Source: Nocardia sp. MH4 (lineage in GTDB: Bacteria; Actinomycetota; Actinomycetes; Mycobacteriales; Mycobacteriaceae). From it: 64,000 nt of DNA. Numbering within the stretch: position 1 is the first letter of the stretch; the number at the start of each line of letters is the position of its first letter. The notes beneath the pieces were generated by a model. It had not been told where the DNA came from, did not search any database, and saw only the letters and a list, made by a program, of their open reading frames with translations. The DNA lies in the NCBI RefSeq assembly GCF_019266065.1, contig NZ_LPNR01000112.1, positions 372,001-436,000 on the forward strand, in the 5' to 3' direction. Of the stretch, positions 1 to 10,447 are shown piece after piece. A program made the position numbers and the translations under genes.

Positions 1-15
1 CGGTACCGCGCAGGT

Positions 16-36
16 GGTTCGGCCGTCTGCCGAACC
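16..36 (+). terminator. Hairpin, probable terminator of the gene left of the window
   Basis: Two perfect 8-bp arms (GGTTCGGC / GCCGAACC) enclose a 5-nt loop. There is no U-tract, as is usual in actinobacteria. It lies just before the promoter of the glycosylase gene, so it most likely ends an upstream transcript whose gene is outside the window. Confidence 0.5.
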
Positions 37-44
37 CCGCCGAC

Positions 45-50
45 TAGACT
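45..50 (+). promoter_or_regulatory. Candidate -10 box of a leaderless promoter
   Basis: TAGACT fits the actinobacterial -10 pattern TANNNT. It ends 6 nt before the ATG at 57, so transcription would begin at or next to the start codon. No Shine-Dalgarno sequence precedes the ATG, which agrees with a leaderless mRNA. No clear -35 box is visible. Confidence 0.45.
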
Positions 51-56
51 GGGCCG

Positions 57-830
57 ATGGCCGGCGACGCCCCGGAAACCGCACCGCTCGCGGCAGAAGA
101 TGCCCGGAGCGTCGCCGACCTCGACAGCCTGATCTGCACCTGCCGCGCCTGCCCCCGCCTCGTCGCCTGGCGCGAGGAAGTGGCCCGCGTCAAACGCGCC
201 GCCTACCGCGACGAGGACTACTGGGCCCGCCCCGTCCCCGGCTTCGGCCCCGACGACGCCGAGATCCTCGTCGTCGGCCTGGCGCCTGCCGCCAACGGCG
301 GCAACCGCACCGGCCGCATGTTCACCGGCGACCGCAGCGGCGACGTTCTCTTCGCCGCGCTGCACGCCGTCGGCCTGGCGACCGGTGCGCAGCCGGTCAG
401 CGTGGACGACGGCATCGAACTCCTGAACACGCGCTTGACCGCACCCGTGCACTGCGCACCCCCGGAGAACAAGCCGACCAGCGAGGAACGCCACCGGTGC
501 GCCCCCTTCCTCAGCAGAGAACTGGAACTGCTCGCGCCGACGGTGAAAGTCATCGTCGTCCTGGGCGCCTTCGGCTGGCAGGCGCTGTTCACCGTGCTCA
601 CCGGCGGCGGCTGGACCGTCCCCCGCCCACGACCACGCTTCGACCACGGCGCCGAAGTCACCCTCGCCCATCCGGACGGCCGCACGATCACCATCCTCGG
701 CTGCTACCACGTCAGCCCGCACAACACCTTCACCGGCCGACTCACCCCGGCCATGATCGAAGACGTCTTCCGCACCGCCCAGTTGATCGCCGAGTCCGGA
801 CCCACTGCTGACCAACCCCTCCTGTCCTGA
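57..830 (+). CDS. Uracil-DNA glycosylase, family 5 (UdgB type)
   Basis: This 257-aa protein should remove uracil and other deaminated bases from DNA in base-excision repair, which matters in a GC-rich genome where cytosine deamination is frequent. Motif 1 of the family reads GLAPAANGGNRTGRMFTGD (about residues 79-97), and the C-terminal motif reads HVSPHNTFTGRLT (about residues 222-234). The N-terminal cluster C27-x-C29-x2-C32 and two later cysteines in the segment with CAPPENKP supply candidate [4Fe-4S] ligands, as known for this family. The length is typical for the family. The ATG is preceded by a -10 box rather than a ribosome binding site. The gene is convergent with the unknown gene at 1086-1871. 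Confidence 0.9.
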   Translation: MAGDAPETAPLAAEDARSVADLDSLICTCRACPRLVAWREEVARVKRAAYRDEDYWARPVPGFGPDDAEILVVGLAPAANGGNRTGRMFTGDRSGDVLFAALHAVGLATGAQPVSVDDGIELLNTRLTAPVHCAPPENKPTSEERHRCAPFLSRELELLAPTVKVIVVLGAFGWQALFTVLTGGGWTVPRPRPRFDHGAEVTLAHPDGRTITILGCYHVSPHNTFTGRLTPAMIEDVFRTAQLIAESGPTADQPLLS

Positions 831-1085
831 GCTTCTTTTGAAAGGGTGGGTGACGCGGTCGGGCAAGGTATCCGACAGGGATGACATTCATTCTTAGATG
901 CGCATATCTACGTCTCCTAATGTTCGAGATGAGTTCAGGGAAGCAGGCCAAGACCCGGATCCGGGCGATCGTTCCCGAGCGCGCCGCCGACACTCCCCTC
1001 GCCTGCCGTCGGTGGCTCGCACTCGCTCCGCTCCCCCACCGTCTTGTCGACTCACCGGCGACCCCTCCCCCGCCCCCGCATTCGG
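831..1085. other. Intergenic gap with an AT-rich patch
   Basis: This gap lies between two convergent genes. Positions about 880-935 are strikingly AT-rich for this genome and include an interrupted palindrome at 895-910 (TAGAT / ATCTA arms). I see no convincing gene, terminator hairpin or RNA in it. The short open frames that cross it have arginine- and proline-rich shadow composition. Confidence 0.4.
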
Positions 1086-1871
1086 TCAACCGCGATCGAG
1101 CACCGCATGGATCTCCGAGAGAAGCTCCAGAGTGTTCGGATCGTCCGCGCGCTCGAAGGCCGCGACAACGGCACCGAGCGCCGCACCACCGTTGAGCCAG
1201 TCGACCAGCTCGCCGTAATCCCCCGACCCCTTGTCCCAGTAGGCATTCGAGGGAACCGTGACATCACCTTTCCTCCGGCAGTGCTGCGAGACGAATTCGT
1301 GCAGCCGCTGCACCCCCGCATGGCCCGCAAGTTCACCCCACTCGATCAACCGAGCCGCGACAGTGCCCTGTGCCGACCCGAGCGCACACAGCACAGTGCC
1401 GATCGACACCTCCGGCCTGCCATCGGTGAACTGGTCCCGCCACAGCGCATCCATCACCGCGGTGATCGCTTCCGCTTCCGGCCAGCTCTGCCAGCCCGCT
1501 CGGCCCAATTTCCCGTAGACCACCTCCAGGTCCGGCATCGCCGCGTCGTGCGTATGCGAGAGCTGCAGGATTCTCCCTGCCAGGTACCGAAAGTCCGTCG
1601 CCGAGCCCACCGTCGTCAGAGCGCGGTAGGTGTAGGCGCCCAGATCCGATCCCGTCAGGTCACGGCGCCGACGACGCAGCAGGATCGCGTAGTCGCCGGA
1701 ATGACGGCAGCACGGACACGCCGCGATCGACGCGGGCGCAGGTACCCGGGCGAACGCCTCGTCGAGGGCCGACAACGCGGTGGCCGGCGACTGTGCCTCG
1801 TTTTCCCCGTCGATCACCGCGACGACGTTACGTCGGGCACACGCAGTTTCGCACGAGGAATTCGAAGCCAC
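1086..1871 (-). CDS. Hypothetical protein, 261 aa
   Basis: I do not recognise a family. The protein is soluble, with no signal peptide or membrane segment. A small cysteine group, CPCC followed by RH, lies near residue 53 and could bind a metal. The rest is rich in tryptophan and aromatic residues and looks alpha-helical. The GTG at 1871 is the longest start, with a weak CCGGA element in front of it. A second in-frame GTG, about 18 codons later, is possible. It lies 51 bp downstream of the SRPBCC gene in the same direction and may be the last gene of the long minus-strand block, though nothing links its function to that block. Confidence 0.6.
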   Translation of the reverse strand: MASNSSCETACARRNVVAVIDGENEAQSPATALSALDEAFARVPAPASIAACPCCRHSGDYAILLRRRRRDLTGSDLGAYTYRALTTVGSATDFRYLAGRILQLSHTHDAAMPDLEVVYGKLGRAGWQSWPEAEAITAVMDALWRDQFTDGRPEVSIGTVLCALGSAQGTVAARLIEWGELAGHAGVQRLHEFVSQHCRRKGDVTVPSNAYWDKGSGDYGELVDWLNGGAALGAVVAAFERADDPNTLELLSEIHAVLDRG

Positions 1872-1922
1872 TCCGGCTGCCGCCCCTCCGTCGGCGAGAT
1901 GCGGGCAGCCGGAGCAACGAAG

Positions 1923-2420
1923 TCAGTGCACCTGGGCTTCGACCTTCCCGACGATGCCCCGGGCGATGGACCCCGTGAGGCGGGTCGTGATCGGGCCGGA
2001 CAGGCGCAGCAGCGGGCGCAGGGCGGGGCCGCCTTCGAGAGCGAAAGTCCAGGTCAGCCTGGTACCGGTGGCGGTGGGGGTGAGCTGGATGTCCTCGGCG
2101 AAGCGGCGGAGGCCGGGAATGGAGGCCGCGTCGACGGTGAAGGTCATCCGGCGCTCGTCGTCCCAGCGGTAGAAACGTTCGGTCAGCGCCGCGGCGCCCG
2201 CGAGGGTGACGACCCGGGTGGACCCGACACCGAAGGGCGGCGGGGAGATCCAACGCATCCCGGTGACGGCCGCCGACCACGACACCAGCGCGTCGTCGGC
2301 GGTCAGCGCGCGCCAGACGGCGCTGGGCGGCGCCGCGATGTCGACCACGTGCACGTAGCGGTCGGTGGCCGTCGCGAGGAAGGTGTCATCGGATTCGTGC
2401 AGGGCAAAGGACGGTGACAT
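1923..2420 (-). CDS. SRPBCC (START-like) family protein
   Basis: This 165-aa protein has the polyketide-cyclase/SRPBCC pattern. It opens with beta strands carrying IAAPPSAVWRALT (about residues 28-40), has a middle stretch around GMRWISPPPFGVGSTR, and ends in a long helix. Such proteins form a deep hydrophobic pocket and bind or transform lipids and polyketides. The exact ligand cannot be read from sequence. The start lies 39 bp after the TetR gene in the same orientation, so the two are probably co-transcribed. A lipid or acyl-CoA ligand would suit the beta-oxidation genes upstream, but that is inference. Confidence 0.75.
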   Translation of the reverse strand: MSPSFALHESDDTFLATATDRYVHVVDIAAPPSAVWRALTADDALVSWSAAVTGMRWISPPPFGVGSTRVVTLAGAAALTERFYRWDDERRMTFTVDAASIPGLRRFAEDIQLTPTATGTRLTWTFALEGGPALRPLLRLSGPITTRLTGSIARGIVGKVEAQVH

Positions 2421-2459
2421 AGCTGTTCGATCCGTTCAGTCGGTGGCGACGGTGATCGC

Positions 2460-3152
2460 TCACGCCGATCGCTTGTCGTAGTGGGTGTTCGCCCGGTCGA
2501 GCCTGCGCTCGTACCCGGCCAATCCGGTCCAGCACAGGGCGGCGGCGACCTCGACGGCGTCCTGTTTGGGTATCGGCCTGCCCGCGTCGAGCCAGTGGCG
2601 GGCAGCCAGATGGCTGGAGCCCACCAGGCTCCAGGCATACATATCGGCCGGTGCGGCGCCGACCCCGACCGCGCGGAGTTCGGCGGCGACGAGATCGGCG
2701 CACGCGCGCATCGCGCTGCGCACCCGCCACTCGATACTCGGTTCGCTCGGCACCGGTGACTCGAAGACCAGCACGTGGCCGCCGGGATCCTCGTCGACGA
2801 AGTCGAAGTACGCCGACACGGCCACCCGCACCCGGGCGCGCGGTGTGGTCTCGGCCGCGACCGCGGCGCGGACCCCGTCGACCATCCGGTCCAGATACTG
2901 TTGCAGCACCGCCAGATACAGGTCCAGCTTGTTCGCGAAGTGGTCGTAGAGCACCGGTTTGCTGATCCCGGCGCGCGCACCGATCTCCGCCATGCGCGCG
3001 CCGTGATAGCCGTTGGTGACGAACACGTCCCGAGCCGCGGCGACAACCGCGCGCCTGCGGTGCGCGCGTCTGCCGTCGCCGCGCACCCCGCGCGCGGAGG
3101 TCACCCCCGCGCCCGGCAGCACCGGAGGCCGGGAAGTCGTGTCCGTCGTCAT
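2460..3152 (-). CDS. TetR/AcrR family regulator of the fatty-acid/valine block
   Basis: The 230-aa protein has an N-terminal helix-turn-helix (about residues 35-80), with the signature AEIGARAGISKPVLYDHF typical of TetR proteins. The C-terminal ligand domain contains Y-F-D-F-V-D-E-D and W-S-L-V-G-S segments common to regulators near fatty-acid genes. I chose the ATG at 3152 because the reading frame extends far upstream without TetR homology and this ATG sits 5 bp after the fadB stop. Its place inside the operon suggests that it controls the operon and itself, probably in response to an acyl-CoA. Candidate operators are the palindromes at 11997-12084. Confidence 0.85.
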   Translation of the reverse strand: MTTDTTSRPPVLPGAGVTSARGVRGDGRRAHRRRAVVAAARDVFVTNGYHGARMAEIGARAGISKPVLYDHFANKLDLYLAVLQQYLDRMVDGVRAAVAAETTPRARVRVAVSAYFDFVDEDPGGHVLVFESPVPSEPSIEWRVRSAMRACADLVAAELRAVGVGAAPADMYAWSLVGSSHLAARHWLDAGRPIPKQDAVEVAAALCWTGLAGYERRLDRANTHYDKRSA

Positions 3153-3157
3153 GACGC

Positions 3158-5323
3158 TCAGCCGAGCGTTTCCCCGGCGGCGGCCTTGGTCCGCAACGAC
3201 TCCGGCACCTCGAACCGATCGCCGTAGGCGGCCCGCAACTCGTCGGCACGGGCGACGAACCCGGCGAGCCCACCCGCGTACTGGTTGATGTACTGGACGA
3301 CGCCGCCGGTCCACGCCGGGAACCCGATGCCGAAGATGGAGCCGATGTTCGCGTCCGGCACCGTGCGCAGCACGCCTTCGTCGAAACACCGCACAGTGTC
3401 GAGGGATTCGGCGAAAAGCATCCGTTCCTGCATGTCGACGAACGGGATGCCGTGATCGTCGCGGGTGTACTTCTCGACCAGGCCCGGCCACAAACCCAGC
3501 TTCTTGCCCTCGGCGTCGTAGTCGTAGAAGCCGCGACCCTCGAGCCGGCCGGGCCGGTCGAAGTCGTCGACCATGGCGTCGACCAGCGGATACGCCCTGG
3601 ACTCGGTCCAGCGCTTGCCCTCGGCGAGCAGGTTCTCCTCGAGGCTGCGCCGGATCTTCTGCGCCAGTTTCATATTGATCTCGTCGGCCAGCGCCAGCGC
3701 GCCCACCGGATAACCGGCCTGGGTGGCGGCCTGTTCCACCGACGCCGGGTGCACGCCTTCGGCGACCAGCGCGATCGCCTCGTCCATGAACTGGCCGATG
3801 ACCCGGCTGGTGAAGAAGCCGCGGCTGTCGTTCACCACGATCGGGGTCTTCTTGATCGCCAGGGTGTAGTCGATGGCCCTGGCGATCGCCTCGTCGCTGG
3901 TCTGCTCGCCGACGACGATCTCGACCAGCGGCATCTTGTCCACCGGCGAGAAGAAGTGCAGACCGATGAAGTCCTGCTGCCGCTGCACGCCGGTGGCCAG
4001 ATCGGTGATCGGCAGCGTGGAGGTGTTGGAGCCGAGCAGGGCGTCCGGGTTCACCAGCGCTTCGATCTCGCCGAACACCTTCTGCTTCAGGCCCGGATCC
4101 TCGAACACGGCCTCGACGACGAAGTCGCAGCCCGCGGCGTCGGCCGGGTCGGCACTCGGGTGGATGCGGCCGAGGATCCGGTCGTACTCGTCCTGGCTGA
4201 TCGCGCCCCTGCGCAGCGCCTTGTCGAGCAGCTTGCGCGAGTAGTCCTTACCGCGCTCGGCCGCCTCGATCGTGACGTCCTTCAGCACGACCTGCATGCC
4301 GGCGCGGGCCTGCACATAGGCGATGCCCGCGCCCATCATGCCCGCGCCGAGCACGAGGACCTTCTCCGGCGTGCGCACGGGGAAGCCTTCGGGGCGGCTG
4401 CCGCCCTTGTTGATCGTCCCCAGGTCGAAGAACAGGGACTTGATCATGTTGGTCGAGATCTGGCCGCAGATCAGGTTGGTGCAGTAGCGGGTCTCGATCG
4501 CGAACGCGGTATCGATATCGACCTGCGCGCCCTCGACGGCCGTGGCCAGCACCGCGATCGGCGCCGGCATCGGGGCGCCCTTGAGCTGCTTGCGGACGTT
4601 GGCCGGGAACGCGGGCAGGTTGGCCGCCAGCGCCGGGCTCGACGGGGTGCCGCCGGGGAGCTTGTAGCCCTTCACATCCCACGGTTGCGCCGCCTCGGGG
4701 TTGGCCGCGATCCAGGCGCGGGCCTTGTCGAACATCTCCGCGCGGGTGGCGGCGATCTCGTGGATGATCCCGACCTGCAGGGCCTTCGCGGGCTTCATCC
4801 GCTGGCCCTGGCCGACGACGTTGAGCACCGCGTCGGTGATGCCGAGCAGTCGCACGGTCCGGGTGACGCCACCCGCGCCGGGCAGCAGCCCGAAGGTGAC
4901 CTCGGGCAGGCCGAGCAGACTGCCTTTGGCGTCGAGCGCGATGCGGTGGTGGGTGGCCAGGGCGACTTCGAAGCCGCCGCCGAGCGCGGTGCCGTTGATC
5001 GCGGCGACCACCGGCTTGCCCAGCGTCTCGAGCCGGCGGAACGCGGCCTTGTAGGTGTCGAGGCCGAGGGCTATGTCGGGCGCGGTCGCCGGCGTGGCGT
5101 TCATCAGCAGGTTCAGGTCACCACCGGCGAAGAAGGTGTCCTTGCCGGAGGTGAGGATCACGCCGTCGTAGGTGTCCTTCTCGGCCTCGAGCCGGTCGAC
5201 CGTGGCGGTGAGGTCACGCGCGAACGCCTCGGTCATGGTGTTGGTCGACTGGTTCGGGTCGTCGATGGTGAGCACGAGCACCCGGTCGGCGCCGAGGTCC
5301 CAGGCGATCATGGTGTCGGTCAT
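3158..5323 (-). CDS. fadB: FadB-type 3-hydroxyacyl-CoA dehydrogenase / enoyl-CoA hydratase
   Basis: A 721-aa fusion that hydrates enoyl-CoA and then oxidises the 3-hydroxyacyl-CoA with NAD, two steps of beta-oxidation. The crotonase domain covers about residues 1-270 and includes GTALGGGFEVALA and LPEVTFGLLPGAGG. The NAD-binding fold begins near residue 320 with VLVLGAGMMGAGIAY. The dehydrogenase catalytic histidine lies in GLHFFSPVDKMPLVEIV, with the matching glutamate in VVEAVFED. Two C-terminal dehydrogenase helical repeats follow. The ATG at 5323 lies 2 bp after the thiolase stop, so the pair forms the classic FadAB trifunctional unit. Confidence 0.93.
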   Translation of the reverse strand: MTDTMIAWDLGADRVLVLTIDDPNQSTNTMTEAFARDLTATVDRLEAEKDTYDGVILTSGKDTFFAGGDLNLLMNATPATAPDIALGLDTYKAAFRRLETLGKPVVAAINGTALGGGFEVALATHHRIALDAKGSLLGLPEVTFGLLPGAGGVTRTVRLLGITDAVLNVVGQGQRMKPAKALQVGIIHEIAATRAEMFDKARAWIAANPEAAQPWDVKGYKLPGGTPSSPALAANLPAFPANVRKQLKGAPMPAPIAVLATAVEGAQVDIDTAFAIETRYCTNLICGQISTNMIKSLFFDLGTINKGGSRPEGFPVRTPEKVLVLGAGMMGAGIAYVQARAGMQVVLKDVTIEAAERGKDYSRKLLDKALRRGAISQDEYDRILGRIHPSADPADAAGCDFVVEAVFEDPGLKQKVFGEIEALVNPDALLGSNTSTLPITDLATGVQRQQDFIGLHFFSPVDKMPLVEIVVGEQTSDEAIARAIDYTLAIKKTPIVVNDSRGFFTSRVIGQFMDEAIALVAEGVHPASVEQAATQAGYPVGALALADEINMKLAQKIRRSLEENLLAEGKRWTESRAYPLVDAMVDDFDRPGRLEGRGFYDYDAEGKKLGLWPGLVEKYTRDDHGIPFVDMQERMLFAESLDTVRCFDEGVLRTVPDANIGSIFGIGFPAWTGGVVQYINQYAGGLAGFVARADELRAAYGDRFEVPESLRTKAAAGETLG

Positions 5324-5325
5324 GG

Positions 5326-6537
<1,212 letters not shown>

Positions 6538-6568
6538 GGTTCCTCGAAACTGTGTCGTCGTTGACAGG

Positions 6569-7345
6569 TCAGCGATGGGTGAACTGTGCGGTGCGCTTGT
6601 CGACGAAGGCGTTCATGCCTTCCTTCTGGTCCTCGATCGCGAACAGCGAATGGAAGACGCGGCGCTCGAAGCGGATACCCTCGGCGAGGGTGGTCTCGAA
6701 GGACCGGTTCACCGCCTCCTTGGCGATCATGGTGACCGGCAGCGACTTGGCCGCGATGGTCTCGGCGACCTCCGCGGCGACCCCGAGCAGGTCGTCGGCG
6801 GGCACGATGCGTGACACGAGTCCGGCCCGTTCGGCCTCCTCGGCGCCCATGTTCCGACCGGTCAACACCAGGTCCATCGCCTTGGCCTTGCCGACCGCCC
6901 TGGTGAGGCGCTGCGAACCACCGATGCCGGGGATCACGCCCAGCTTGATCTCGGGCTGCCCGAACTGCGCGGTGTCGGCGGCGATCAAAATGTCGCAGAG
7001 CATGGCCAGCTCGCAGCCGCCGCCGAGGGCGTACCCCGCAACCGCGGCGACGGTGGGCTTGCGGAACTGGGCCAGCCGGTCCCAGCGGGCGAAGAAGTCG
7101 TCCATGAACATGTCCATGTAGGACTTGGGCTGCATCTCCTTGATGTCGGCGCCCGCGGCGAACGCCTTGGCCGAGCCGGTGATCACCACCGCGCCGATCT
7201 CGTCGTCGCGTTCGAGCTCGTCCAGGGCGGCGACGATGTCGTCGAGGACCTGGGTGTTGAGCGCGTTGAGGGCCTTGGGCCGGTTCAGGGTGATCCAGCC
7301 GACCCGGTTCTTGCGCTCGAGCAGGATCGTCTCGTACGTGGTCAT
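6569..7345 (-). CDS. Enoyl-CoA hydratase (EchA8-like)
   Basis: A 258-aa crotonase of canonical length that adds water to trans-2-enoyl-CoA. Oxyanion-hole residues are in AFAAGADI and [12 protein letters not shown]. The two catalytic glutamates are in GGGCELA and [11 protein letters not shown]. Its ATG overlaps the mmsB stop by 4 bp. In this operon the likely substrate is methacrylyl-CoA in valine breakdown, since the neighbours supply the steps before and after. General short-chain enoyl-CoA hydratase activity is also expected of this family. Confidence 0.9.
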   Translation of the reverse strand: MTTYETILLERKNRVGWITLNRPKALNALNTQVLDDIVAALDELERDDEIGAVVITGSAKAFAAGADIKEMQPKSYMDMFMDDFFARWDRLAQFRKPTVAAVAGYALGGGCELAMLCDILIAADTAQFGQPEIKLGVIPGIGGSQRLTRAVGKAKAMDLVLTGRNMGAEEAERAGLVSRIVPADDLLGVAAEVAETIAAKSLPVTMIAKEAVNRSFETTLAEGIRFERRVFHSLFAIEDQKEGMNAFVDKRTAQFTHR

Positions 7346-8238
7346 TCGGTGCCCTCCCCGGAACGCTCCCGGATGTCGGTGACGATCGCCGAGAAGTCCC
7401 GGCGCGCGTCGGTCTGGTTGAACCGCTCGTAGATGGCGGCGGCGAGCTCGCCGAGTTGTCCGTCGATACCGTTGGCGCGCAGAGCGTTCGCGGCCAGGGT
7501 GAGGTCCTTCGACATCAGCGCGGTCGCGAAACCGGGCTGATAGTCGTTGTTGGCCGGGCTCGCGGGAACCGGGCCGGGGACCGGGCAGTAGCTGGTCAGC
7601 GCCCAGCTCTGGCCCGACGCCGTGGAGACCACGTCGAAGAACGACTGATGGCTCAGGCCGAGCCGTTCACCGAGCACCAGCGCCTCGGACAGCCCGATCA
7701 TCGAGATGCCGAGCAGCATGTTGTTGCAGATCTTCGCGGCTTGGCCGACACCGGCGTCACCGCAGTGCACGACCTTGCCGCCCATCACGTCGAGAACCTC
7801 GCGCGCCTCGGCGAAGTCGGCGGCCGCACCGCCCACCATGAAGGTCAGCGTGCCGGCCGTCGCGCCGGCCACACCACCGGAGACCGGGGCGTCCAACGGC
7901 CGGTGACCGGCCGCCACCGCTTGCGCGGCAGCGGCTTTCGCGTCGGCGACGTCGATGGTCGAACAGTCGATGAACAGCGTGCCCGGCGCCGCGGCCGCCA
8001 GTAGTTCCGCGTACACGTCGAGCACGAGCTTGCCGTTGGGCAGCATGGTGATCACCACGTCCCGGTCGACGGCCGCGTCGGCGGCGCGCTCGACCACGGT
8101 CGCGCCGTCGGCGCGCGCCTGGTCCTGCGCGGCGGGCACCGGATCGAAGGCGAGCACGTCGTGTCCGGCGCGCACCAGGTTCGCCGCCATCGGCGCGCCC
8201 ATGTGGCCGAGTCCGAGAAAACCGATCTTCTTGCTCAT
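7342..8238 (-). CDS. mmsB: 3-hydroxyisobutyrate dehydrogenase
   Basis: The 298-aa protein oxidises 3-hydroxyisobutyrate to methylmalonate semialdehyde with NAD. The Rossmann motif is [13 protein letters not shown] (about residues 8-20). The substrate motif [16 protein letters not shown] and the catalytic lysine in [13 protein letters not shown] are both present. The ATG at 8238 overlaps the hydrolase stop (ATGA), and its own stop overlaps the next start in the same way. Family members that act on tartronate semialdehyde are similar, but the flanking mmsA and hydrolase genes make the valine role most likely. Confidence 0.93.
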   Translation of the reverse strand: MSKKIGFLGLGHMGAPMAANLVRAGHDVLAFDPVPAAQDQARADGATVVERAADAAVDRDVVITMLPNGKLVLDVYAELLAAAAPGTLFIDCSTIDVADAKAAAAQAVAAGHRPLDAPVSGGVAGATAGTLTFMVGGAAADFAEAREVLDVMGGKVVHCGDAGVGQAAKICNNMLLGISMIGLSEALVLGERLGLSHQSFFDVVSTASGQSWALTSYCPVPGPVPASPANNDYQPGFATALMSKDLTLAANALRANGIDGQLGELAAAIYERFNQTDARRDFSAIVTDIRERSGEGTE

Positions 8239-9305
8239 CGCCGTGCCTCCTGCGTGGTCGCGCCGAGTTCCTTGTCGCCCAGTTCGGCGAAGTACGCCGC
8301 GACCTGCGCGTCGTCGACCTCGGCCAGGGTCGCGGGCAGCCACCGCGGGTTGCGGTCCTTGTCGATGACCTGGGCGCGGATCCCCTCGACCAGGTCGTGC
8401 GAGCGCAGCGAGGCGATCGAGACCCGGTACTCCTGATCGAGCACCGCCTCGAGGCTCGGCAGATCCCGCGCCGCTCGCAGCGAGCGCAGCGTGACCTTCA
8501 GCGAGACCGGCGATTTGGCCAGCATCTCCTCGGCGGCCTTGGTCGCCTCGGGTGAGTCGGCGGTCTGCAGGCGGGCCGCGATCTCCTCGACGGTGTCGGC
8601 GCTGTGGCAGGCGTCGATCCAGCTCCGCTGGGCGAGCAGCTCCGACGACGGCGCCGGTTCGGCGAACTTCTCGATCGCGGCGTCGACATCGGTCGTGCGC
8701 AACGCGTCGAGCAGCGCCGGGAGGGCGCCGGACGGGACGTAGTGGTCGGCGAAGCCGGCCGCGATCGCATCGCCCGCGCTCATCCGCGCGGTGGTCAGCG
8801 CGACATGCGTGCCGATCTCGCCCGGTGCTCGCGAGAGCAGGTAGGTACCGCCGACATCGGGGACGAAACCGATCCCGACCTCGGGCATGCCGATTCGGGA
8901 CCGCTCGGTGACGATACGGTGGCTGCCGTGGCCGGACAGGCCGACACCGCCACCCATCACGATGCCGTCCATGATCACCACGTACGGCTTGGTATAGCGG
9001 CCGATCAGCGCGTTGAGGTGGTATTCGTCGCGCCAGAACACCCCGGTCGGTGAATCGGCATTCGCCGCACCGCCTTGCGCGTCGGCGTGGATGGCGACGA
9101 TGTCGCCGCCCGCGCACAGACCGCGCTCACCGGCGCCGGTGACGACGACCGCGCGCACCGCGTCGTCGTCGGCCCATGCCCGCAGGGCGTCCGTGATGGC
9201 CAGTGCCATCGGATGATTCAGCGCGTTGATGGCCTTGGGCCGGTTCAGGGTGATGAGGCCGAGGCCGTCGGCGACGGCGATCAGCACTTCGGGTTCGTCG
9301 GTCAT
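8235..9305 (-). CDS. 3-hydroxyisobutyryl-CoA hydrolase (crotonase family)
   Basis: This 356-aa protein is about 100 residues longer than a simple enoyl-CoA hydratase, as is usual for 3-hydroxyisobutyryl-CoA hydrolases. The motif MDGIVMGGGVGLSGHG and the catalytic glutamate and aspartate in MPEVGIGFVPDVGG match that subgroup. It releases free 3-hydroxyisobutyrate, the substrate of MmsB encoded next. The start at 9305 overlaps the upstream dehydrogenase stop by 4 bp. Automatic annotation often calls such genes enoyl-CoA hydratase. Confidence 0.88.
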   Translation of the reverse strand: MTDEPEVLIAVADGLGLITLNRPKAINALNHPMALAITDALRAWADDDAVRAVVVTGAGERGLCAGGDIVAIHADAQGGAANADSPTGVFWRDEYHLNALIGRYTKPYVVIMDGIVMGGGVGLSGHGSHRIVTERSRIGMPEVGIGFVPDVGGTYLLSRAPGEIGTHVALTTARMSAGDAIAAGFADHYVPSGALPALLDALRTTDVDAAIEKFAEPAPSSELLAQRSWIDACHSADTVEEIAARLQTADSPEATKAAEEMLAKSPVSLKVTLRSLRAARDLPSLEAVLDQEYRVSIASLRSHDLVEGIRAQVIDKDRNPRWLPATLAEVDDAQVAAYFAELGDKELGATTQEARR

Positions 9306-10441
9306 GCCGCTCCTGTCAGGGTGCGGGCGACGACCACCCGCATGATTTCGTTGGTGCCCTCGAGGATCTGATGCACCCGCAGGTCGCGGACGATCTTCTC
9401 CAGGCCGTATTCGTGCAGGTAGCCGTAGCCGCCGTGCAACTGCAGAGCCTTGTTGGCGACCTCGAAGCCGGCGTCGGTGGCGAAACGCTTGGCCATCGCG
9501 CACAGTTCGACCTTGTCCGGCGCCCCGGCGTCGAGCGCGGCCGCGGCCCGCCACAGCAGAGTCCGTGCCGCTTCGAGCTCGGTGCGCATGTCGGCCAGGT
9601 CGAACTGCAGGGCCTCGTTGCGCGCCAGCGGCTTGCCGAAGGCGTGCCGTTCGGCGAGGTAGGGCACGGTCTTGTCGAGCGCCGCCTGCGCGCCGCCGAT
9701 CGAGCAGGCGGCGATATTGAGTCTGCCGCCGTTGAGCCCGTTCATCGCGATCGCGAAGCCGTCGCCCTCGGCGCCGAGCCGGTTGGCCACCGGCACGCGG
9801 GCGTCCTCCAGGATCACCTGGCGGGTCGGCTGGGCGTTCCAGCCCATCTTGCGCTCGTTCGGCCCCACTGTCAGGCCGGGGGTGTCGGCCGGGACGATCA
9901 GCGCCGAGATGCCGCGCGCGCCCGCGCCGCCGGTACGCACCATCATCACGTACACGTCGTTGGCGCCGGCACCCGAGATGAACTGCTTGGCACCGTTGAG
10001 GACGTAGTCGTCGCCGTCGCGCACGGCTCTGGTGCTCAGGGCCGCCGCGTCGGATCCGACCCCCGGTTCGGTGAGGGCGTAGCTGCCGAGCAGCTCCATC
10101 GACGCCATACCCGGCACCCAGCGGTGCCGCTGTTCGTCGGTGCCGTAGGCGTCGATCATCCAGGTCGCCATGTTGTGGATCGAGATGTAGGCCGCCACCG
10201 CGGGGCACCCGGTGGCCAGTTCCTCGAAGATCCGCACGGCGTCGAGCCTGCGCAGGTGCGAACCACCGACGTCCTCGCGCACATAGATGCCGCCCAGGCC
10301 GACCGGGCCCGCTTTGCGGAGCACGTCGACCGGGAAGTGTTTGCGCTCATCCCATTCCAGCGCGTTCGGCGCGAGGAACTCGTCGGCGAACTGCCGCGCG
10401 GTCTCGCCGATCGCGCGTTCGTCGTCGTTGAGAGTGAACAC
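9302..10441 (-). CDS. Acyl-CoA dehydrogenase, probably isobutyryl-CoA type
   Basis: A 379-aa FAD enzyme. The flavin/substrate loop reads LTEPGVGSDAAAL, and the C-terminal segment LHGGYGYLHEYGLEKIVRD is characteristic. The catalytic glutamate is in ILEGTNEIMR near residue 364, the short/branched-chain position. The operon contains every later valine step, so oxidation of isobutyryl-CoA to methacrylyl-CoA is the best assignment. 2-methylbutyryl-CoA from isoleucine is another possible substrate. The gene lies 6 bp after mmsA and overlaps the hydrolase gene. Confidence 0.9.
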   Translation of the reverse strand: MFTLNDDERAIGETARQFADEFLAPNALEWDERKHFPVDVLRKAGPVGLGGIYVREDVGGSHLRRLDAVRIFEELATGCPAVAAYISIHNMATWMIDAYGTDEQRHRWVPGMASMELLGSYALTEPGVGSDAAALSTRAVRDGDDYVLNGAKQFISGAGANDVYVMMVRTGGAGARGISALIVPADTPGLTVGPNERKMGWNAQPTRQVILEDARVPVANRLGAEGDGFAIAMNGLNGGRLNIAACSIGGAQAALDKTVPYLAERHAFGKPLARNEALQFDLADMRTELEAARTLLWRAAAALDAGAPDKVELCAMAKRFATDAGFEVANKALQLHGGYGYLHEYGLEKIVRDLRVHQILEGTNEIMRVVVARTLTGAA

Positions 10442-10447
10442 GGCCGC

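Noticed and set aside
881-1195. Small plus-strand frame starting in the AT-rich patch
   Set aside because: Its composition is arginine- and proline-rich after the first 20 codons, and it has no convincing ribosome binding site.
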